From NCBI GenBank assembly GCA_025667525.1, contig CM046878.1:393146974-393210973 (forward strand): DNA of 64,000 nt, read 5' to 3'. The translations under genes and the position numbers were made by a program. The stretch comes from Glebionis coronaria (taxonomy: Eukaryota > Streptophyta > Magnoliopsida > Asterales > Asteraceae). The notes below the pieces were generated by a model. That model did no database searches. It had not been told where the DNA came from and saw only the letters and a program-made list of their open reading frames with translations. Position 1 is the first letter of the stretch; every line of letters starts with the position of its first letter. Below, one piece after another: positions 1 to 13,046 of this stretch.

Positions 1-715
1 CCACCTTCTTTTTCTTGTTCTTTTTCTTTTAAAAACGCAGCCCAAATAAATCCACAAGATTTCGTTTTCGTTTCGCTTTGTTTAAAATCATATAAATAGC
101 GTGTTCGTGTTTTAAAACCCCGTCATGTATTTACTTATTTTACTGAAATAAATACGTACGCCATACTGAATGAAAATTTCCTGAATTATTTTCTTAATAA
201 TTAATTACGTAACATTTTAAAATAAAACTGAGACTGCGTAATTACTGTTAACGTTTAATTATTTTCTGTATAATAAATAATACATACGTAATATTTTCTG
301 AAACTTAATAGTTATCTTATAAATAATTATTTGTTAGTATTTAAATAAACTGAGATTGCGTATTTACTGTTTACGCTTTAATTTAAGTTAGAGCTGAGAT
401 TACGCGTATTTAATATTCGAGGATTTTAAATACGGGTTTTACATTTCTTTTGAATGAACATCGACCGATGTCAGCTTAACTAACAAACTATAGTTAACCA
501 TGTATCGAATTTTCAGAGTTGACGACTTGCTAGATTCTTCGCTTCTAATTGTCCTTTAATTGTTTTATGAACCGTTATCGCTTTGTCAGATTGACCTGTC
601 AAACCCTTTGGATATATTTTAGCTTTACCTATTTCTTTTCGACATTCTTAACACTTCTCAACCTAGTAACAACGATCGAGTTTCGAGGACGAAACTCAAA
701 ATGGCACATGGATGA
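1..715 (+). other. AT-rich non-coding tail upstream of a gypsy LTR
   Basis: No credible coding region is seen in this stretch. Its last 40 bases contain tttcgaggacgaaactc (positions 679-695). This resembles the conserved end of chromovirus-type Ty3/gypsy pol just before the polypurine tract and 3' LTR. The stretch is therefore best read as the 3' non-coding tail of a gypsy element whose body lies off the left edge. The polypurine tract itself is degenerate. Confidence 0.4.
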
Positions 716-1339
716 TGTAACACCCGAGAATTTTTCGTGCTTTTAATAATAATAAATTATATTAGTTAATATTCAAAATTCATTTTTGATTATTACCAAA
801 CTTATTGGGTTTGAAAACGTGTCATATTTTGCAAAATCTGATAAATCGCACAGTTTGCGAGATATTAAACCTTTATATTTAAATGTCACGAGATATTTAA
901 TAAAATGATGTATTAAATTATTTAATGTTTTATTTTAATAACATTTTATTAAAAAAATGAGAACATTTAGGTGAAGTCCATTTATCGTTAAATTTAAGTT
1001 TGATCGTGATACTAAATAAATAATCAACATTTTTGAAAGAGTTAACAAAATATTATGAAACAACGGTCAAGTGAATACTTATTCTTATAGGAAAAATAAT
1101 TTGGAACGCAATGGCGAAAATTTCATGTCTTGAATCATCCGCTAGCTATCATAAACGAGTCTCGAATCATTAACTAACGAAAGTTATATTAATAATTTCA
1201 ATTTTAACCCTCAACTATACCCATTTTACACATTCATGTTAATATAAATAGAAAATTTATGTTATTGCATATCATTGTTACTACTACCTTAACCCTAAAT
1301 CACACACACACATCAAACCCTAGCAACATGTGTTCTTTT

Positions 1340-1960
1340 CTCTCTCTTAAAACTGGCAGCCGCCACCGTCGTCCGACCACCATCTTCATCGGTCGCCGCC
1401 ACCTGTGCACACCATTATTGACAGCCGCCACCCCTTAATAACATCATCACCGCATCATTACCATCGTCTAGCTATCACCGCAACCTCCTCCACCATATAT
1501 ACCACCAAGAAACACCACCAGCCGCCAGTAGTATCACCACCATAACCACCGCAGTCGTGGTCACCTTCACGTTAACACCATCATCGGCTTACATCTGCCA
1601 CAACTAAACCACCGTGACCACCACCACTTATGATTTGATCAGATCTATTGTCACCAACCACCTGATCCATTGTCATCGTGGCTTTCACCAACCGCAACAA
1701 CATCACCATAGCCACCAACTGACCACCGTCTTAAAACCACCATAGAACCACCCGTGGTCCTCAAGCCACCGAGCCGCCACCACACGCACCACCATCATCA
1801 CATCCCCTAAATCCACCATGGCCACAACCTCCATCATTCTAGATCCACTCATCACCACGACGCCACCACCATATATTATCGAATATACCTCCATCAATAG
1901 ATCTATCCACCACCACGCTTCCTCATAACCGTGGCTCAGCCGTTCGTGAAACCACCATCA
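1340..1960. repeat. CCA/ACC-rich low-complexity block in the LTR
   Basis: About 600 bases dominated by imperfect CCA/ACC/GCC trinucleotides (for example gccgccaccgtcgtcc near 1359), in sharp contrast to the AT-rich sequence around it. It begins about 90 bases downstream of a TATA-like sequence. It could form the transcribed leader (R/U5) of the LTR. Short ORFs here on both strands are composition artefacts. Confidence 0.6.
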
Positions 1961-3399
1961 CCATCACGATGTGGTGTTTGTGTCGTTTTGTTCAACCCAC
2001 ATGGGTGTTTGTTCGCTGCTTTTACCACCGGAACCACTTTATGATGGTGTACGGGCTGTTTTCCATTGCTCGTGTCATCGAAACCACCACCACATAGGTG
2101 GTGTGGTGTTCGGGTCTGATGTCGCCACCACAGCCGCACCGCAGTGGTGTCGGGTGTGTTGTTCACTTTGTTATGTTTTGTTTGATTTTTGGTTTAGATC
2201 CAAAAATTTAAGGTGTTTGTTAAATGGTTTAATGACATATTTAAGGGCGTTTGGTTATGAGTATTGAGAGCCCAAGGGGCGTTTGGGTTTGACTTGAAAG
2301 TGATTATCAAATGAGTGGAAGTGTTCGGTGATTATTGAAAGTGTTTGACTTGATTATTGCTTGGTTATTGATTTAGTTATTAATTATATTATTATCCGTT
2401 CGACACCGATTAATATTATATAATATAAATATATGGACATTTGAAACACGAATTGCTTTGAAAGTGAAAATGTTATATTTTATATATATGGAAAACGTTA
2501 TATAAACGAATAGGTTATGGCAAAAAATCTATAAATTTAATATATATATTAGTTTTTCATAAATATTATTTAGAGACTTAAAATTTTAAGGAATATTGAA
2601 TTGTCGAATAAAGAAATAATAATTTATAAAATATTATTTTATAAAACCGTATCTATTGTATATACTTTTGAAACTTCGTTCGAAACTCTAAAACTCTAAA
2701 ACGTGTGTTTGTTTTATAAAAGGGTTTTTTAATATAATTAATGAGTGATTTTAAATGCGTGTCGAATCACCTGGTTATATACTTTGACTATTTTATTTTG
2801 TGGCGTCGTCTTTCTTGGGTTATTCGTGCGTTGTTGTCTTGTTATATAATTCAAGGTATGAATTATATACACATTCCATTCTTTCGTGTGTAATATATAT
2901 TAGGCATATATGGTGGTACCTTCCGCTTCATCTTACTGAACTGATTACCGAACGATTTTGACATGGGAAATATATACGGTTTATCAACTGGTGGTATTGA
3001 TGAAACCTTCCACCGGGAAAACTTGAATGCATCAATTTGGACGCTGGGAAATAATTGATAAGATAGACTACGACTTCTGGTAGCGAGCAGTTCCGGTTTA
3101 CGTTACGCTGCTCTTGGTATTTGTAATACTTCTAATTGTTCTGTAACATCGAGGTGAGTTCATACCCACTCTTTCTATTTTGAAATCGCTTTATAAATGT
3201 TTTAAATCTATTTTGGGGGAGATGCATGCTTGTTGATGTCAAATACGTGTTTATACGTTTTGATGATTGTTTGTGATACATACGTGGTTGTACTTTGCAA
3301 GTATTGTCTATGCTACATATTATGAATACATGAGTAAGTCGTAGCTTCTTTTGATCTGCCTTATATGCTTAATGTTTTGAGGTGTGATAATGCTTAATT

Positions 3400-4090
3400 G
3401 TAACATCTTTGGTTGACGCAAAACTATTGTTCTCTTGAATTACTTCGACGAGGTTATGCTTATGTAGATAATGTTTGTTGCTTGCTTATGAATGCAATAC
3501 ATGTTTTCTTGATTTATTCGCTGAAGTTATCTTTATGATGATAACGCTATGTTGCTTGCTTATGGACGCAAAATGTGTTTTGTCTTGAATCACTTCGCGA
3601 AAGTTTTGTCATGAGCTTATTGCTATAGTAACTGGGTACCCTATATGCTTGCCATTATTTAATGGATCATATTCTTGTAAACTTTATATGTGTTACCATT
3701 ATTTAATGGATTCATATGCTTCTAAACTTTATATGTGTTGCCATTGTTTAATGGATTCATATGCTTCTATGCTTGTCATTATTTAATGGATTTATATGCT
3801 TCTAAACTTTATATGATTGCCCTCCTATAATGAGATTCATATGCTTTAAAACATTTTGTTTGCGGTCCAATAATCTTGAATGTTAATCTTGGCTATGATC
3901 TTGTATTAATCTTGACTGTGAATTTTGATCTGATCTTGTATTGACCATGAATTGAATGTTGTTATGGCCTTGTATTGACCTTGAATTGAATCTTGGTATG
4001 ATATTGCATGTGATATTGATATGAATCATGCATGTGACGTTGATAAATCTTGAACATGAACTGAATTACTTTGTGTTGGCTGCAATACTT
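3400..4090 (+). repeat. Three families of degenerate tandem repeats near the LTR end
   Basis: Positions 3415-3615 hold about three degenerate units of 70-80 bases sharing a 'ttgcttgcttatg' core. Positions 3645-3850 hold about five units of roughly 45 bases built on 'ccattatttaatggattcatatgcttctaaac' split across units. Positions 3870-4060 hold irregular 'ttgatcttgtattgacc'-like units. Such arrays are common in long plant LTRs and arise by replication slippage. Confidence 0.65.
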
Positions 4091-4427
4091 TTGGCTAAAT
4101 GTTGATATATGACTGAACTTTGTGGTAAGCATTGCTTTTCTAGCGAAACTCTGGATTCCTAAACGCTTTTACAATACTACTTTTAGTAGTGGATTTTTTT
4201 AAAATTTTGAAGTGTCATAAACATTTTGATAAAACTTCTGAACTCACCAACTTTATGGTGACCGTTTTAAGCATGTATTCTCAGGTACTTGACAGTATGA
4301 TTATTTGGAGTATGCGTTTTGATATTTGACGTAGAAGTCGTTCTCTCGGATCAAGACTCGGATAATCATGACGTAACATGCCCCAAAACTAGTGTGCTTC
4401 CGTTGGGCCAATTTTTGGGGTGTTACA

Positions 4428-4860
4428 CATAATTAGTCTCAAGACTCTAGTATATAAACAATGGGATGTGATTCATTGTTTCATAACTTTAAAATCAAAC
4501 TTTTCTTCCCCTTTTCTCTTTATGGGTCGACGGCTAAGAAACCCCGCAAGGGTTTAAGGTTTGATTTTTATTAAGTATAACTTAATCAAGATCCAGTAAT
4601 CGAAGGTGGTTGATTGAAGTGTCGTATGGACTATCTTATAAAAGATCTATCTTGATCTTTGGTTTATTGGTGAATCGGATTTGGTACACAAATTAGGGTT
4701 TGTATTTGGTTGGTTGATTAATTGTGTTCTTGATCATCCGTTCTTGGACTAAAGGTACGCATTCTTTATCTTTATGTTAATTAGATTGTATGCATAGATA
4801 ATTGATCATATCTGCTGCGTTTACTCTTGATGCATGTATGTTAGATACATTAGGTTGTAA
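4428..4860 (+). other. Unassigned promoter/leader-like segment
   Basis: This segment lies between the end of the gypsy LTR and the first recognisable copia integrase sequence. It contains TATATAAA at 4451-4458, a pyrimidine-rich stretch at 4500-4525 and a hairpin-like 'aaccccgcaagggtt' near 4540. It looks like the leader of an LTR or of a gene, cut at both ends, but I do not recognise the family. No ORF continues through it. Confidence 0.35.
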
Positions 4861-5330
4861 ATTCCAACACATTCTTTCACCCACACCATTTTGTTCAAGT
4901 GTGTAAAGAAATGAGAAATTTTGAGAAATTCCTCTATCATCACAGAAGTTGGTTAGTGATTGATTCTTGAATTCATTACCATTATCAGTTCTGAGTTGTT
5001 TGACATGAGTGTCATTTTTATTTTCAACTCTTCTGATGAAGGACATGATAGTTTCAGGTGCATGACTTTTCTTCTTCCGAAAATATACCAAGTGTATCTT
5101 GAGTACTCATCAACAATGACGAGTGTATATTTCTTATGGTTAATTGCCCTTAGTGTTACAGGGCCAAATAAATCCATGTGAAGAAAATGAAGAGAAAGTT
5201 TGTTTGGGTTTGAAACTAGCCTTATGGTGCTTCCCTTTCTCACATGTAGAGCATGGGTTGTCTTTTGAGTAGACAAGTGAAGGGAGACCAATAAAAAGAT
5301 CTTTGATATCTTGCATGACTAGAGACATTT
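4860..5330 (-). pseudogene. Ty1/copia integrase fragment (GAG-pre-integrase plus catalytic core start)
   Basis: Three overlapping reading frames on the minus strand together show the copia GAG-pre-integrase zinc-like motif (CSTCEKGKHHKASF), the start of the rve integrase core (LHMDLFGPV, first catalytic Asp; YTLVIVDEYSRYTW), then LRTDNGNEFKN with the second Asp, and EQNGVGERM with the Glu region. The product would be the DDE integrase that inserts cDNA. The frame changes at least twice, and similarity ends abruptly near 4860, so RT and RNase H are missing. It continues the gag-pol remnant at higher coordinates. Confidence 0.85.
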
Positions 5331-6480
5331 GAATGTCTCACTTAGAGTTAACTTCCTTCAGTTTATTTGTTGAAACTGAAGAAGTAGTTCCCTTATGTGA
5401 TCTTTCAGTAGGAGCTGAAGAGTTATTTAATGTGTCAAATTTGACATGTTTGGAAGCACTACTTTTGTGTGTAACTAAAGCTCAGGATAGTTTTAGGTCT
5501 AGTAGAGGGTTCAGAACCAGCAAGTTTCTTTAATGGAGGAAGTGGGGTGCTTACTGAACACTCTGTATCATCATCTTAGTCGTCTTCAGTGACTAAAGAC
5601 TCAACAGGTGCTAAAGAATCAGCACTTGCTTACAACTCAAAAAGAAGGATTTGTCTAGTGTCATGATTTGGTAGATTTATATCACCAGATCTTTCAATAT
5701 CAGGGATTGAACTACTAAGCTCGTTTGAGGATTTGACAAAGACTATATCCTGAGCTTTAGTTCCGGAGGATCCTTTAGAACAAGCATTTTCCTCTTCTGA
5801 GCAGGAATTTGTTCACTAATACACTGATCAACCTTATCATAATTTCTTAGCCAAGATGTAACAATATCTTTAGCTTCTTTCAGTTCAATTCTTAAAGAAT
5901 TATTTTCTTTAATGATTTCAGTGTGTAGTTGCTGAAGAGTAAGTAGATCTGGTTTAGCTTCTTTTAACTCTCTCAACTTATCTTCATGATTTTCAAATCT
6001 GAAACAACTTTCCTATATTTCTCAAGAAGATTATTTCGTTGTTCTTCAACGAAATGTAGATCAATACACATGTAATCAAAGACAAATTTAATATCATCTT
6101 TATCTTCTATATCAAGAAGAGTTTGTACATTTTTGATTATGATATTGACCCATTCACCGTTACGAGCACTCTCATTGGCCACAACATTTGAATTTGTGCC
6201 TTCATCATCAGCCAAAGCCATCAACACTTTGACATTCACCATCTCATCATCACCCGAAGAGAGTTTTTTCTCATCCCATTCATAGGCTTCAACAACTAAA
6301 CCCTTGTTCTTTCCACTCTTGGTAGATTTGGAATATGAACCTTCATTGCTTAAGAGAGCACGTCTGGCTTTGATCTCTCTGTACTTGGCCTCAAAGTATT
6401 TAGTTGGCCTCAATTCAGCTTTATGTTGCTGAAAGGAAGATGAAGCGATTTTCTTTTGCTGAAAAGGAGATTGAATAGAT
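5331..6480 (-). pseudogene. Copia gag-pol spacer and coiled-coil region, decayed
   Basis: Two minus-strand frames are readable: 5973-6413 (starts RPTKYFEAKYREIKARRALL, then an acidic stretch DDEMVNVKVLMALADDE) and 5743-5976 (heptad-like, IKENNSLRIELKEAKDIV). This matches the region between the Gag zinc knuckle and integrase of the TNT1-94-like polyproteins annotated widely in Asteraceae. The stretch 5331-5742 is too decayed to read as one frame. Overlapping frames with a shift near 5975 show that the polyprotein is broken. Confidence 0.7.
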
Positions 6481-6488
6481 GGACGAGA

Positions 6489-7303
6489 CTAAAGTGGTGA
6501 AGAGTAAGAAGTAATGGATGTTTTAGAATAACAATCATCAGCAAAGTGACATGGCTTACTACACTTGAAACACACAACGTCAGCTGTGGCTTTTGTGTTT
6601 CTAGAGAACTTCCCTCCCTTCATAAACAACCTTATGTATTTAGCCAAAAGAGCTCTCTTATGAAATTCCTCTTCAAGGTATTTTAAGTACTCCTCACTTG
6701 TTATGGTGTCTTCTTCATCATCAGGACTATCTTGATAATCCTGGATGACAACTTCATTGAAGAAGGCTATGGACAAGGGTGTAGCAATAGTTAATGCTTT
6801 ACTCTTGCTGGTGCCTTCATAGATCCTATCAACTAGGTTCTCTTCATATTTGAGTTTTCCAAAGAGAGAGTACATATCACAATCTTTAATGTGATTGACA
6901 TTTCTCAAACTTTGGCAGAAACTAAGCTATTTTATTGGCAAATCATTTACGAAAACGTTATTGATTTCTAATTTGGAAGTTCAACACCATCAGTTACTAA
7001 TTCATTCATTAGAGCCTTGTATCTTGTGAAAGTTTGAGTGAGAGTCTCCCCTTCTTTGTGTTTGGAGGTGTTATAGGATAACTTTAAATCCATTATTCTC
7101 GTTTCTTTCACATTAGAGGGCCCTTTATGATAAAGTATCAGGTCATCCCAAGTAGATTTATCCGTCAGACAGTTCACAACAGAATTCATTTGGTCATCTA
7201 AAAGTACAAACATGATGAGACTTTTGAGTCGCTGATCAAGATTAACAACTTTTCTCTCATCAGTAGTCCATTGTACTTCAGGTTTCCTATTGTACCCAAC
7301 CAT
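6489..7303 (-). pseudogene. Ty1/copia Gag (UBN2-type) with zinc knuckle, broken
   Basis: The minus-strand reading from 7303 gives a copia capsid of the UBN2 type (STWDDLILYHKGPSNVKE; LTQTFTRYKALMNELV). After a frame break between 6968 and 6908 it resumes (LFGKLKYEENLVDRIYE) and reaches a CCHC knuckle, CFKCSKPCHFADDC, near 6540-6580. Gag forms the virus-like particle and binds the element RNA. The last 165 bases before the likely start (7304-7470) are degenerate. This is the 5' end of the minus-strand copia element, next to its primer binding site at 7541. Confidence 0.85.
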
Positions 7304-7540
7304 GGGAACAAATGGACCATCCTAGATAATTTTAAGGAATTGAGGTTCTATTCCAACTATGTGGACAAGAAACATTTTCTTCCAGTTTATGAAATTTGCC
7401 ACTTCTAGGACAAGAGAAGCATTTAATGTGCCACCCCTATATTCTAGGGTTTTTTGGTATTAACTGAACCATATTGGATCTTGATTTTAAAAACTTAAAT
7501 GAGTAGTTTTATAAAAAAGTAAGGTTCTATAAATCAAACC

Positions 7541-7552
7541 GCTCTGATACTA
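7541..7552 (-). other. Copia primer binding site (initiator tRNA-Met type)
   Basis: The minus strand reads TAGTATCAGAGC, one mismatch from the usual TGGTATCAGAGC, which is complementary to the 3' end of initiator tRNA-Met. It lies two bases from the LTR edge at 7555, which fixes the element's orientation as minus. Confidence 0.8.
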
Positions 7553-7554
7553 CT

Positions 7555-7965
7555 TGTTGGTCTACTTTAACTCAATATTACTTATCAACCTTAAGTAATA
7601 TCTTGCATATTGGATTCAAGTAAGTTGTTTTAATAACAATAACAAAGTAAACAATTAAACCACCAATACCAAATTACATTTCAATGTATAGAGATTTTAT
7701 TAAACTTAATAAAGAATCTATGACACACTTTGCTTGCGGAATAACAAAGTGGTCGAATGACAACATTGGGGTGATCTCTTCTACTTAAACTATAAAACAA
7801 GGTTATGAGTTTAAAGTCTCAACCTTAACGTTCATCAGCTTTTCTAAAAGAGGAAAGGCTGAACTTTCTTCAGCAACTCTCTTTCAGGACTTGTTCTTCA
7901 TCAACTAGACCGCCTAGATGCTGAAGTAAGACTTCTTGTCTTCTAAGTTCTCTGAAAGAGGAAAG
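7555..7965 (-). repeat. Copia 5' LTR, left part (split by the Tat insertion)
   Basis: The LTR starts TGTTGGTC on the + strand, directly after the primer binding site. It is interrupted at 7965 by the Tat LTR and resumes at 59920. The far end (60801) reads GACCCAACA, an imperfect inverted repeat of the start. The host 5-mer GAAAG at 7961-7965 is duplicated at 59915-59919. Positions 7849-7960 are one unit of an internal repeat of about 105 bases that recurs at 60477-60660. Confidence 0.8.
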
Positions 7966-8480
7966 TGATGACGTATAGTCCCCAGCCAAGTCATGGACCC
8001 GACCCACGGGTACTACCCGTATCCGGCCCATCACAGATGGGTGGGAATAATGTTATTTGAGCTTATGGGCTTGGATGAACAGTAACCGCACACACGTGTG
8101 CGACTCACGGCCTGGCATGCCCGGTACAGGGTTAGACAGAATCATACTCCTACTATGATTAGGATTTATCCCAAAGAAGAGGATATTCACTCACCATAAC
8201 TAGAAGATAACAATCAATCTAAATCTGGTGATTATCCTTTTCTTGGGGCCGAAGCATCAGTGACAGCCCATTAGGGTTTCACTGCCTATATAAGGAACCC
8301 CCAAGGGTTCCACAAAGGGATTACATTCTACACTCTAAAACTCTCATCCGATTCCTATAACCCTAACCGATTACTTACTCTCACGCCAGAGTCTAATCGT
8401 GGGAAACATTCCCACGGTAAGCCTAACGCGTGTTGTTTAGTGTGCAGGATCCCAACCATACGATTCACTTGGTGCAGGAG
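7966..8480 (+). repeat. Tat 5' LTR, first part
   Basis: Aligns with 59330-59844. It contains the promoter TATATAAG at 8287-8294, followed at once by a small hairpin (ggaaccc-ccaa-gggttcc), and a CACGTG G-box within cacacgtgtg near 8092-8101. The last five bases (AGGAG, 8476-8480) are the target site duplicated by the Tekay-like insertion. The LTR resumes at 21055. Confidence 0.9.
8287..8294 (+). promoter_or_regulatory. TATA box of the Tat 5' LTR
   Basis: TATATAAG sits about 320 bases into the LTR and is conserved in the 3' LTR at 59651-59658. A 7-bp stem with a 4-base loop follows directly in both copies. It would start the sense gag-pol transcript. Confidence 0.65.
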
Positions 8481-11400
8481 TGTAACACCCCCAAATTTAT
8501 ACAACTCAATACAGCGGAAGACTCGTTGGTGTTACGGGATAGCACATTGCTCACATCATAGACAACGCATAAAAATCGCGCCGTTTATTAATAAAGCATT
8601 TCCATTCATAAATATCAAAGTTACATCGGTCCCAAGTCATTACATTTCATACAAGTTTTACAAAGTATTTGAATGGAAAATATTGTTTAAGTGCGGGCCA
8701 TGAATTCTTGTCGTCTTCCCGAGAATTACCTTCAAGTACCTGAGATAAAACATGTTAAAAGAAAAGGTCAGCGATAACGCCGAGTGAATTCATAGAGTTC
8801 AATAAATTCCATCAATATAACTTTGGTATAAAATTAGTACCAAAAATCAATTCGTACAAATCATTGTAATAGGCCGTAAAATAGCCAAAATCATTTTATA
8901 CAAATCTTTGTAATAGGCCATAAAATAGCCAAAGTCATTTTTATACAAATCCTTATCGAAAATCATAATATAGGCATTTGCCTTAAAAATCATTATACGA
9001 GCCAATGTCGTAAAAACATCATACAATACGTCTTATGACGTCGTATAAATTCAAATAAAATCCGTTATATGAATATGGTTATGAAAACCAAAACACAAAC
9101 ATAATATCAATAGTATGACCCTGTATTGCTAGTCAGGCAATACATCGTAATTCAAAGCGTCTAATAGTATTTCGTTAGTTTTGGATTATTATAAGCCGCA
9201 TGACATTGTTACCTTACTAAACCAACAACGGGTAGCTAACCCGATACCAATTTTGCCCATCTAAAGTAGCGTGTCGTCACAAAGGTCACGCTATGGAAAT
9301 CTTCTCATACATAAATTCGCTTACCAATCAATGTGGCACGACGGGGATCAACCGTCAAGGCGCGAACTGGGGTGATCGTCCCCAAATAGTACTATTATAT
9401 GCATAAGCGTCTACCAACTCCCGGTAGTTCACAATTCATGCTAATGGGACTTTTAGTGACATAACCTAACTTTAATAATCCATTTTTATTTCATCTATCG
9501 GGTCCTTTAATCATTCATAGGGTCATACAATCGGGTCATTCAATCATTCGGGTCCAAAATCAATAAACAAACAATCAGGACAAATGGTGTCCTAATTTTA
9601 TAAAAACTAACATGTTATCTCCCTCGCGGGTTTATAAAACATTTATAAAAACATTTAAAAGAGTGCGAGGCTATGAACTCACGTTGATGTGGGAAGGCGG
9701 GTTATCGGCAATTCGGACGTACGGTACGTGCTTCAATCACGGAAACCTAGACAAATAATACTCGTCTTAGACTCATGTCCAATGACTTTATAAAAATAAC
9801 AATTATGTATACATATGATGATTATATATATATGATGATCAAGTGGGTTTACATATTCTGGTTTACTCATTTTAGTGTTATATGTCGATAACTTTTATAC
9901 TAGTTTACTAGTTTTACTTATTTACACGTTTTAAGTCCTATAAGCTTATTATAAGTTCTTTAGCTTGTTTTAATCCTTGTTATACTTATTTTATCAGTAT
10001 GTATACTTTCCATATTGGGCCCAAATGGGTTAAGCCCAATAAGTTCTTTTTACAAGTTTTTATCTTATTTAGTCCAATTACTAGTCCAATATGCTTAAAT
10101 AGCTCGTAAATGTCCGTGTTTCTTATAGTTCAGGTTTTATCGGTTTTTACTTGTTATACATGTCTATATATCAGTATATAAGTTTTATAAAATTTTCATT
10201 AGACGGGTCCAACCATCTAAGTTTTATTTAACAAAAACGTTAATTTTTACGGTATTAGCCGAAAAAGTCGTAAAAACAATGTTTATAGTTTTATAACTTA
10301 TAAGTATTATTTCACTACCATTTATATAAGTTATTCATTCATTTAACCTTTTACATATTTATATAAATAAGTTTTATAAGTTAGTGGGTTTTCATTTATA
10401 TTTTATACTATTAAATTTTGAGTGCTTATATAATAGTATTATTCTTTAATTTCCAAAAATCTGATTTTTATCTTCACTTTCACCAAAACTGCCATATCTT
10501 GAGTTCTATACGGAGATAGAAGCTCAAATTTTTATCACATGAACTAAATAATATGTGCTCCATTTAACTATTCTCTAGCTACTGTTGAATCATCCTTTAA
10601 GTATTTTCTAAAAATCGTCCAAAACAGTAACCTCAGATTTATACCTTAAACTTGTTTTGATCATATCTCACTCATTACTTTGATTCCATTGCATGGCCAA
10701 CTCTCACATGTGTACAAGACCCATAGCTTACTGTAAATCCATTCTACTTCATCATTTTATCAGTTTACCATATGGTTCTTTACTGTTTTTATACAGCCTA
10801 TCATTTAAACAAGATTTACCCATTTTTACTTATAGTTTTTCATCTTTTTATCCATGATTATCAACAACAAATCCCCACATAACATTTTTATCATCATATA
10901 ATCATCATATACATATACAATAGGAAAAAAATACATGTTTAAATAATCAAAATAACAAGAAGATGAGGAGGACAATCTTTATACCACCAAGTTGATGTTG
11001 GTTGTGAGCAAAACATGGAATTTGATGGAGAAACTTGTGATGCACCAAGACCATCTTCAAGACCACCATTCTTCATAGACACCTTGTGGAAAATCAGCCC
11101 TACTACTCTATGAAAACTCCTCCTTGGATGTTATAAGGACCACCAATCAATAGGGTTTCAAAAGGGCTTCAACATATGTGTATATAACATAAGATTTCAT
11201 GGTTGATTTTTGATCAATGATGGTGTTTTTGTGGAGCAAATGGGACGGCACATTTGAGCTAGAGAGAGAGATGAGAGTGTTTGCATGGATGAAAATGAAA
11301 CTAGGTGTGTGTGTTGGTGGTTTTGGTTGGTTTTTGTGAAGTGGTAAGCTTACTAGTTAAGCTACCATGACAAGTGTATGCAACTTGTCAACAACTTGAC

Positions 11401-11976
11401 ACCAAGTTGTTTTATGGCTATTTGTGGCCGGTTTTGGAGTGGGGTGGGACAAGTGTCCCACTTGTCTCATCCCATTTATTTACGGGTACTCCTCGATTCT
11501 AGTTTCCTCGATTTGCGTGCCCTCGGGTCGTTTTACGAAAAACGTTTTTATAAATTATGAATCAACGGCACAAAACGAATCCAATAAAAATTATCTCATC
11601 AAAAACGGAGTTCGAAAACGTAAATACGTAATCCTAGGGTTTCAGGTTTAGTCGTAAAGGACGTTAAAATAAAATCGTAAGTCCTAATCTCTTCTCGTAA
11701 ATTTGTGAGTTTATGTACCAACACAAATTTAAAACTCCAAAATAATATTCATAGATAAATTTATTTTCTGAAATGTCGGACTGTCACCAAAGACGATGTA
11801 TGTAAACGTAAGCACGTAACGTTGAATCCTCCGGTTTAGACGTAGTCAATGCTACTTCAAGACGTAAATCCAAATTTCTTCCCAAAAATAAGTGAGTTCA
11901 TATTGTATCATTAAAATAATATTTTCAAATAATATTTGAGAATAAAATATCAACCATAAATTGATGGATTGTCACA
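8481..11976 (-). repeat. Left (3') LTR of the Tekay-like element
   Basis: On the + strand it starts TGTAACACCC and ends GGATTGTCACA; on the coding strand it runs TGTGACAATCC to GGGTGTTACA. Just inside the element (11978-11994) the coding strand reads CTGTTTAGGGGTAAATG, a polypurine-tract-like primer for plus-strand DNA synthesis. Direct subrepeats near 8850-8950 (tttatacaaatctttgtaataggcc units) lie in the U5 side. The short plus-strand ORFs at 11378-11651 recur in the other LTR and have no recognisable product. Confidence 0.9.
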
Positions 11977-12992
11977 GCATTTACCCCTAAACAGGATCTT
12001 TGTCCTCAAAGATCATCTTACCTTACTACTCGCTTCTTATAGAGTTTAAGCCATGTGGGTATTTCCTCCACATTCGGTCTTTTCTCACAAGTGTAATTCA
12101 TTACAATACGCGAGTTTCATCAAACATAACTACGGGAATAAGATCGGGCTTAATGTTGACTTACTTCTCTATCCATGATGTTCACGGGTTTTTGATGAAT
12201 GCAACTTTTCGCCGATCTAAGCTCTACTAAGAATAATCAGATTCTCACTTGATATATATTCCATCAAGTTCGATTTACGAAACATAATTCACACAGTCTT
12301 TGAAGTCCTAGGGTAGATCCAGCTTATATGCCTTTCAAACCAATCTTTTATATCATCTCAATGGTCCCATACAACGGGGACTTATATCCCATGATTTGTT
12401 AGATCATGAATTCATTTTTCCAAAGTTAAAAATTTTGGCATAACTTCGCTACCCATTTGGCACTTCAATATCTACATTTCATATTCACATAACCTCCTGC
12501 CCACTATCGGCAGTCAATAATCAAATCCTATTTTCAATAATCATTTCAGATCTCGCGGGTCGGGTATTTTGTAGGGATAGGTTCGCCATCATAGGAACCT
12601 TAAACCTAAAAGACATGTCCCACTCACAATGGGTGTATGTCGGGTGTCTTTATCTCAACTCCTGCTTACAGATGCTCTAATATAGATTCTAACAAGATTC
12701 GATTTCAATCCTAATACGATGATTATCAATGGTAATCTTTCCAAATGAAAACGATTATACGGTCTATTACCAAACGTCATTCATTCAAACATAAAACTGC
12801 ACTTATATTGCTTTGTATCGTTACTTTACCTCGTCCCTTCGATTTGGGGTGGTACATAGTACTCTCATCAAGGTTCGTTCTCAATGATTTCTGAGCAATT
12901 CTCTAGAAATTCGATGCGAAGCGGGGATCTTGATAAAGATGTTTGATACAAGCACACTATGTTTACATAACTCTTTTGCATTTATCATTAAC

Positions 12993-13046
12993 GGGAATGA
13001 TATTAGCAGATTTGGTCAGTCTGTCGACGATGACCCAAATCAAATC
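12993..13046 (-). pseudogene. Chromovirus integrase core remnant
   Basis: The minus strand reads DLIWVIVDRLTKSANIIP, a close match to the integrase core segment of plant chromoviruses (usual form ..IWVIVDRLTKSAHF.P). This lies just after the first catalytic Asp. No open frame extends far on either side. The fragment shows that the element is a Ty3/gypsy chromovirus. Confidence 0.8.

Larger units (their letters stand above)
716..4427 (+). repeat. 3.7-kb LTR of a Ty3/gypsy (chromovirus/Tekay-like) element
   Basis: The block starts TGTAACACCC and ends GGGTGTTACA, an inverted terminal repeat typical of large plant chromovirus LTRs. The left flank carries a decayed pol-end motif, which suggests that this is the 3' LTR of a + strand element. 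The flanking 5-mers (gatga, cataa) do not match, so it is not a clean solo LTR. Inside are a TATA-like stretch near 1247 (aatataaata), a CCA/ACC-rich leader-like block and three families of degenerate tandem repeats. No ORF of note is present. An LTR of 3-4 kb fits Tekay-type elements, but the clade call is inferred from the termini only. Confidence 0.6.

Noticed and set aside
1971..2267. 98-codon ORF, + strand
   Set aside because: It lies in the CCA/GTGG-rich part of an LTR, overlaps an antisense ORF of equal quality, and has no domain.
4428..4860. 5' end of a host gene (TATA, pyrimidine-rich leader)
   Set aside because: No ORF follows, and the segment ends in copia integrase. It is more likely a fragment of a repeat leader.
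5333..5533. 66-codon + strand ORF in the copia region
   Set aside because: It is a shadow of the minus-strand gag-pol remnant and has no recognisable features.
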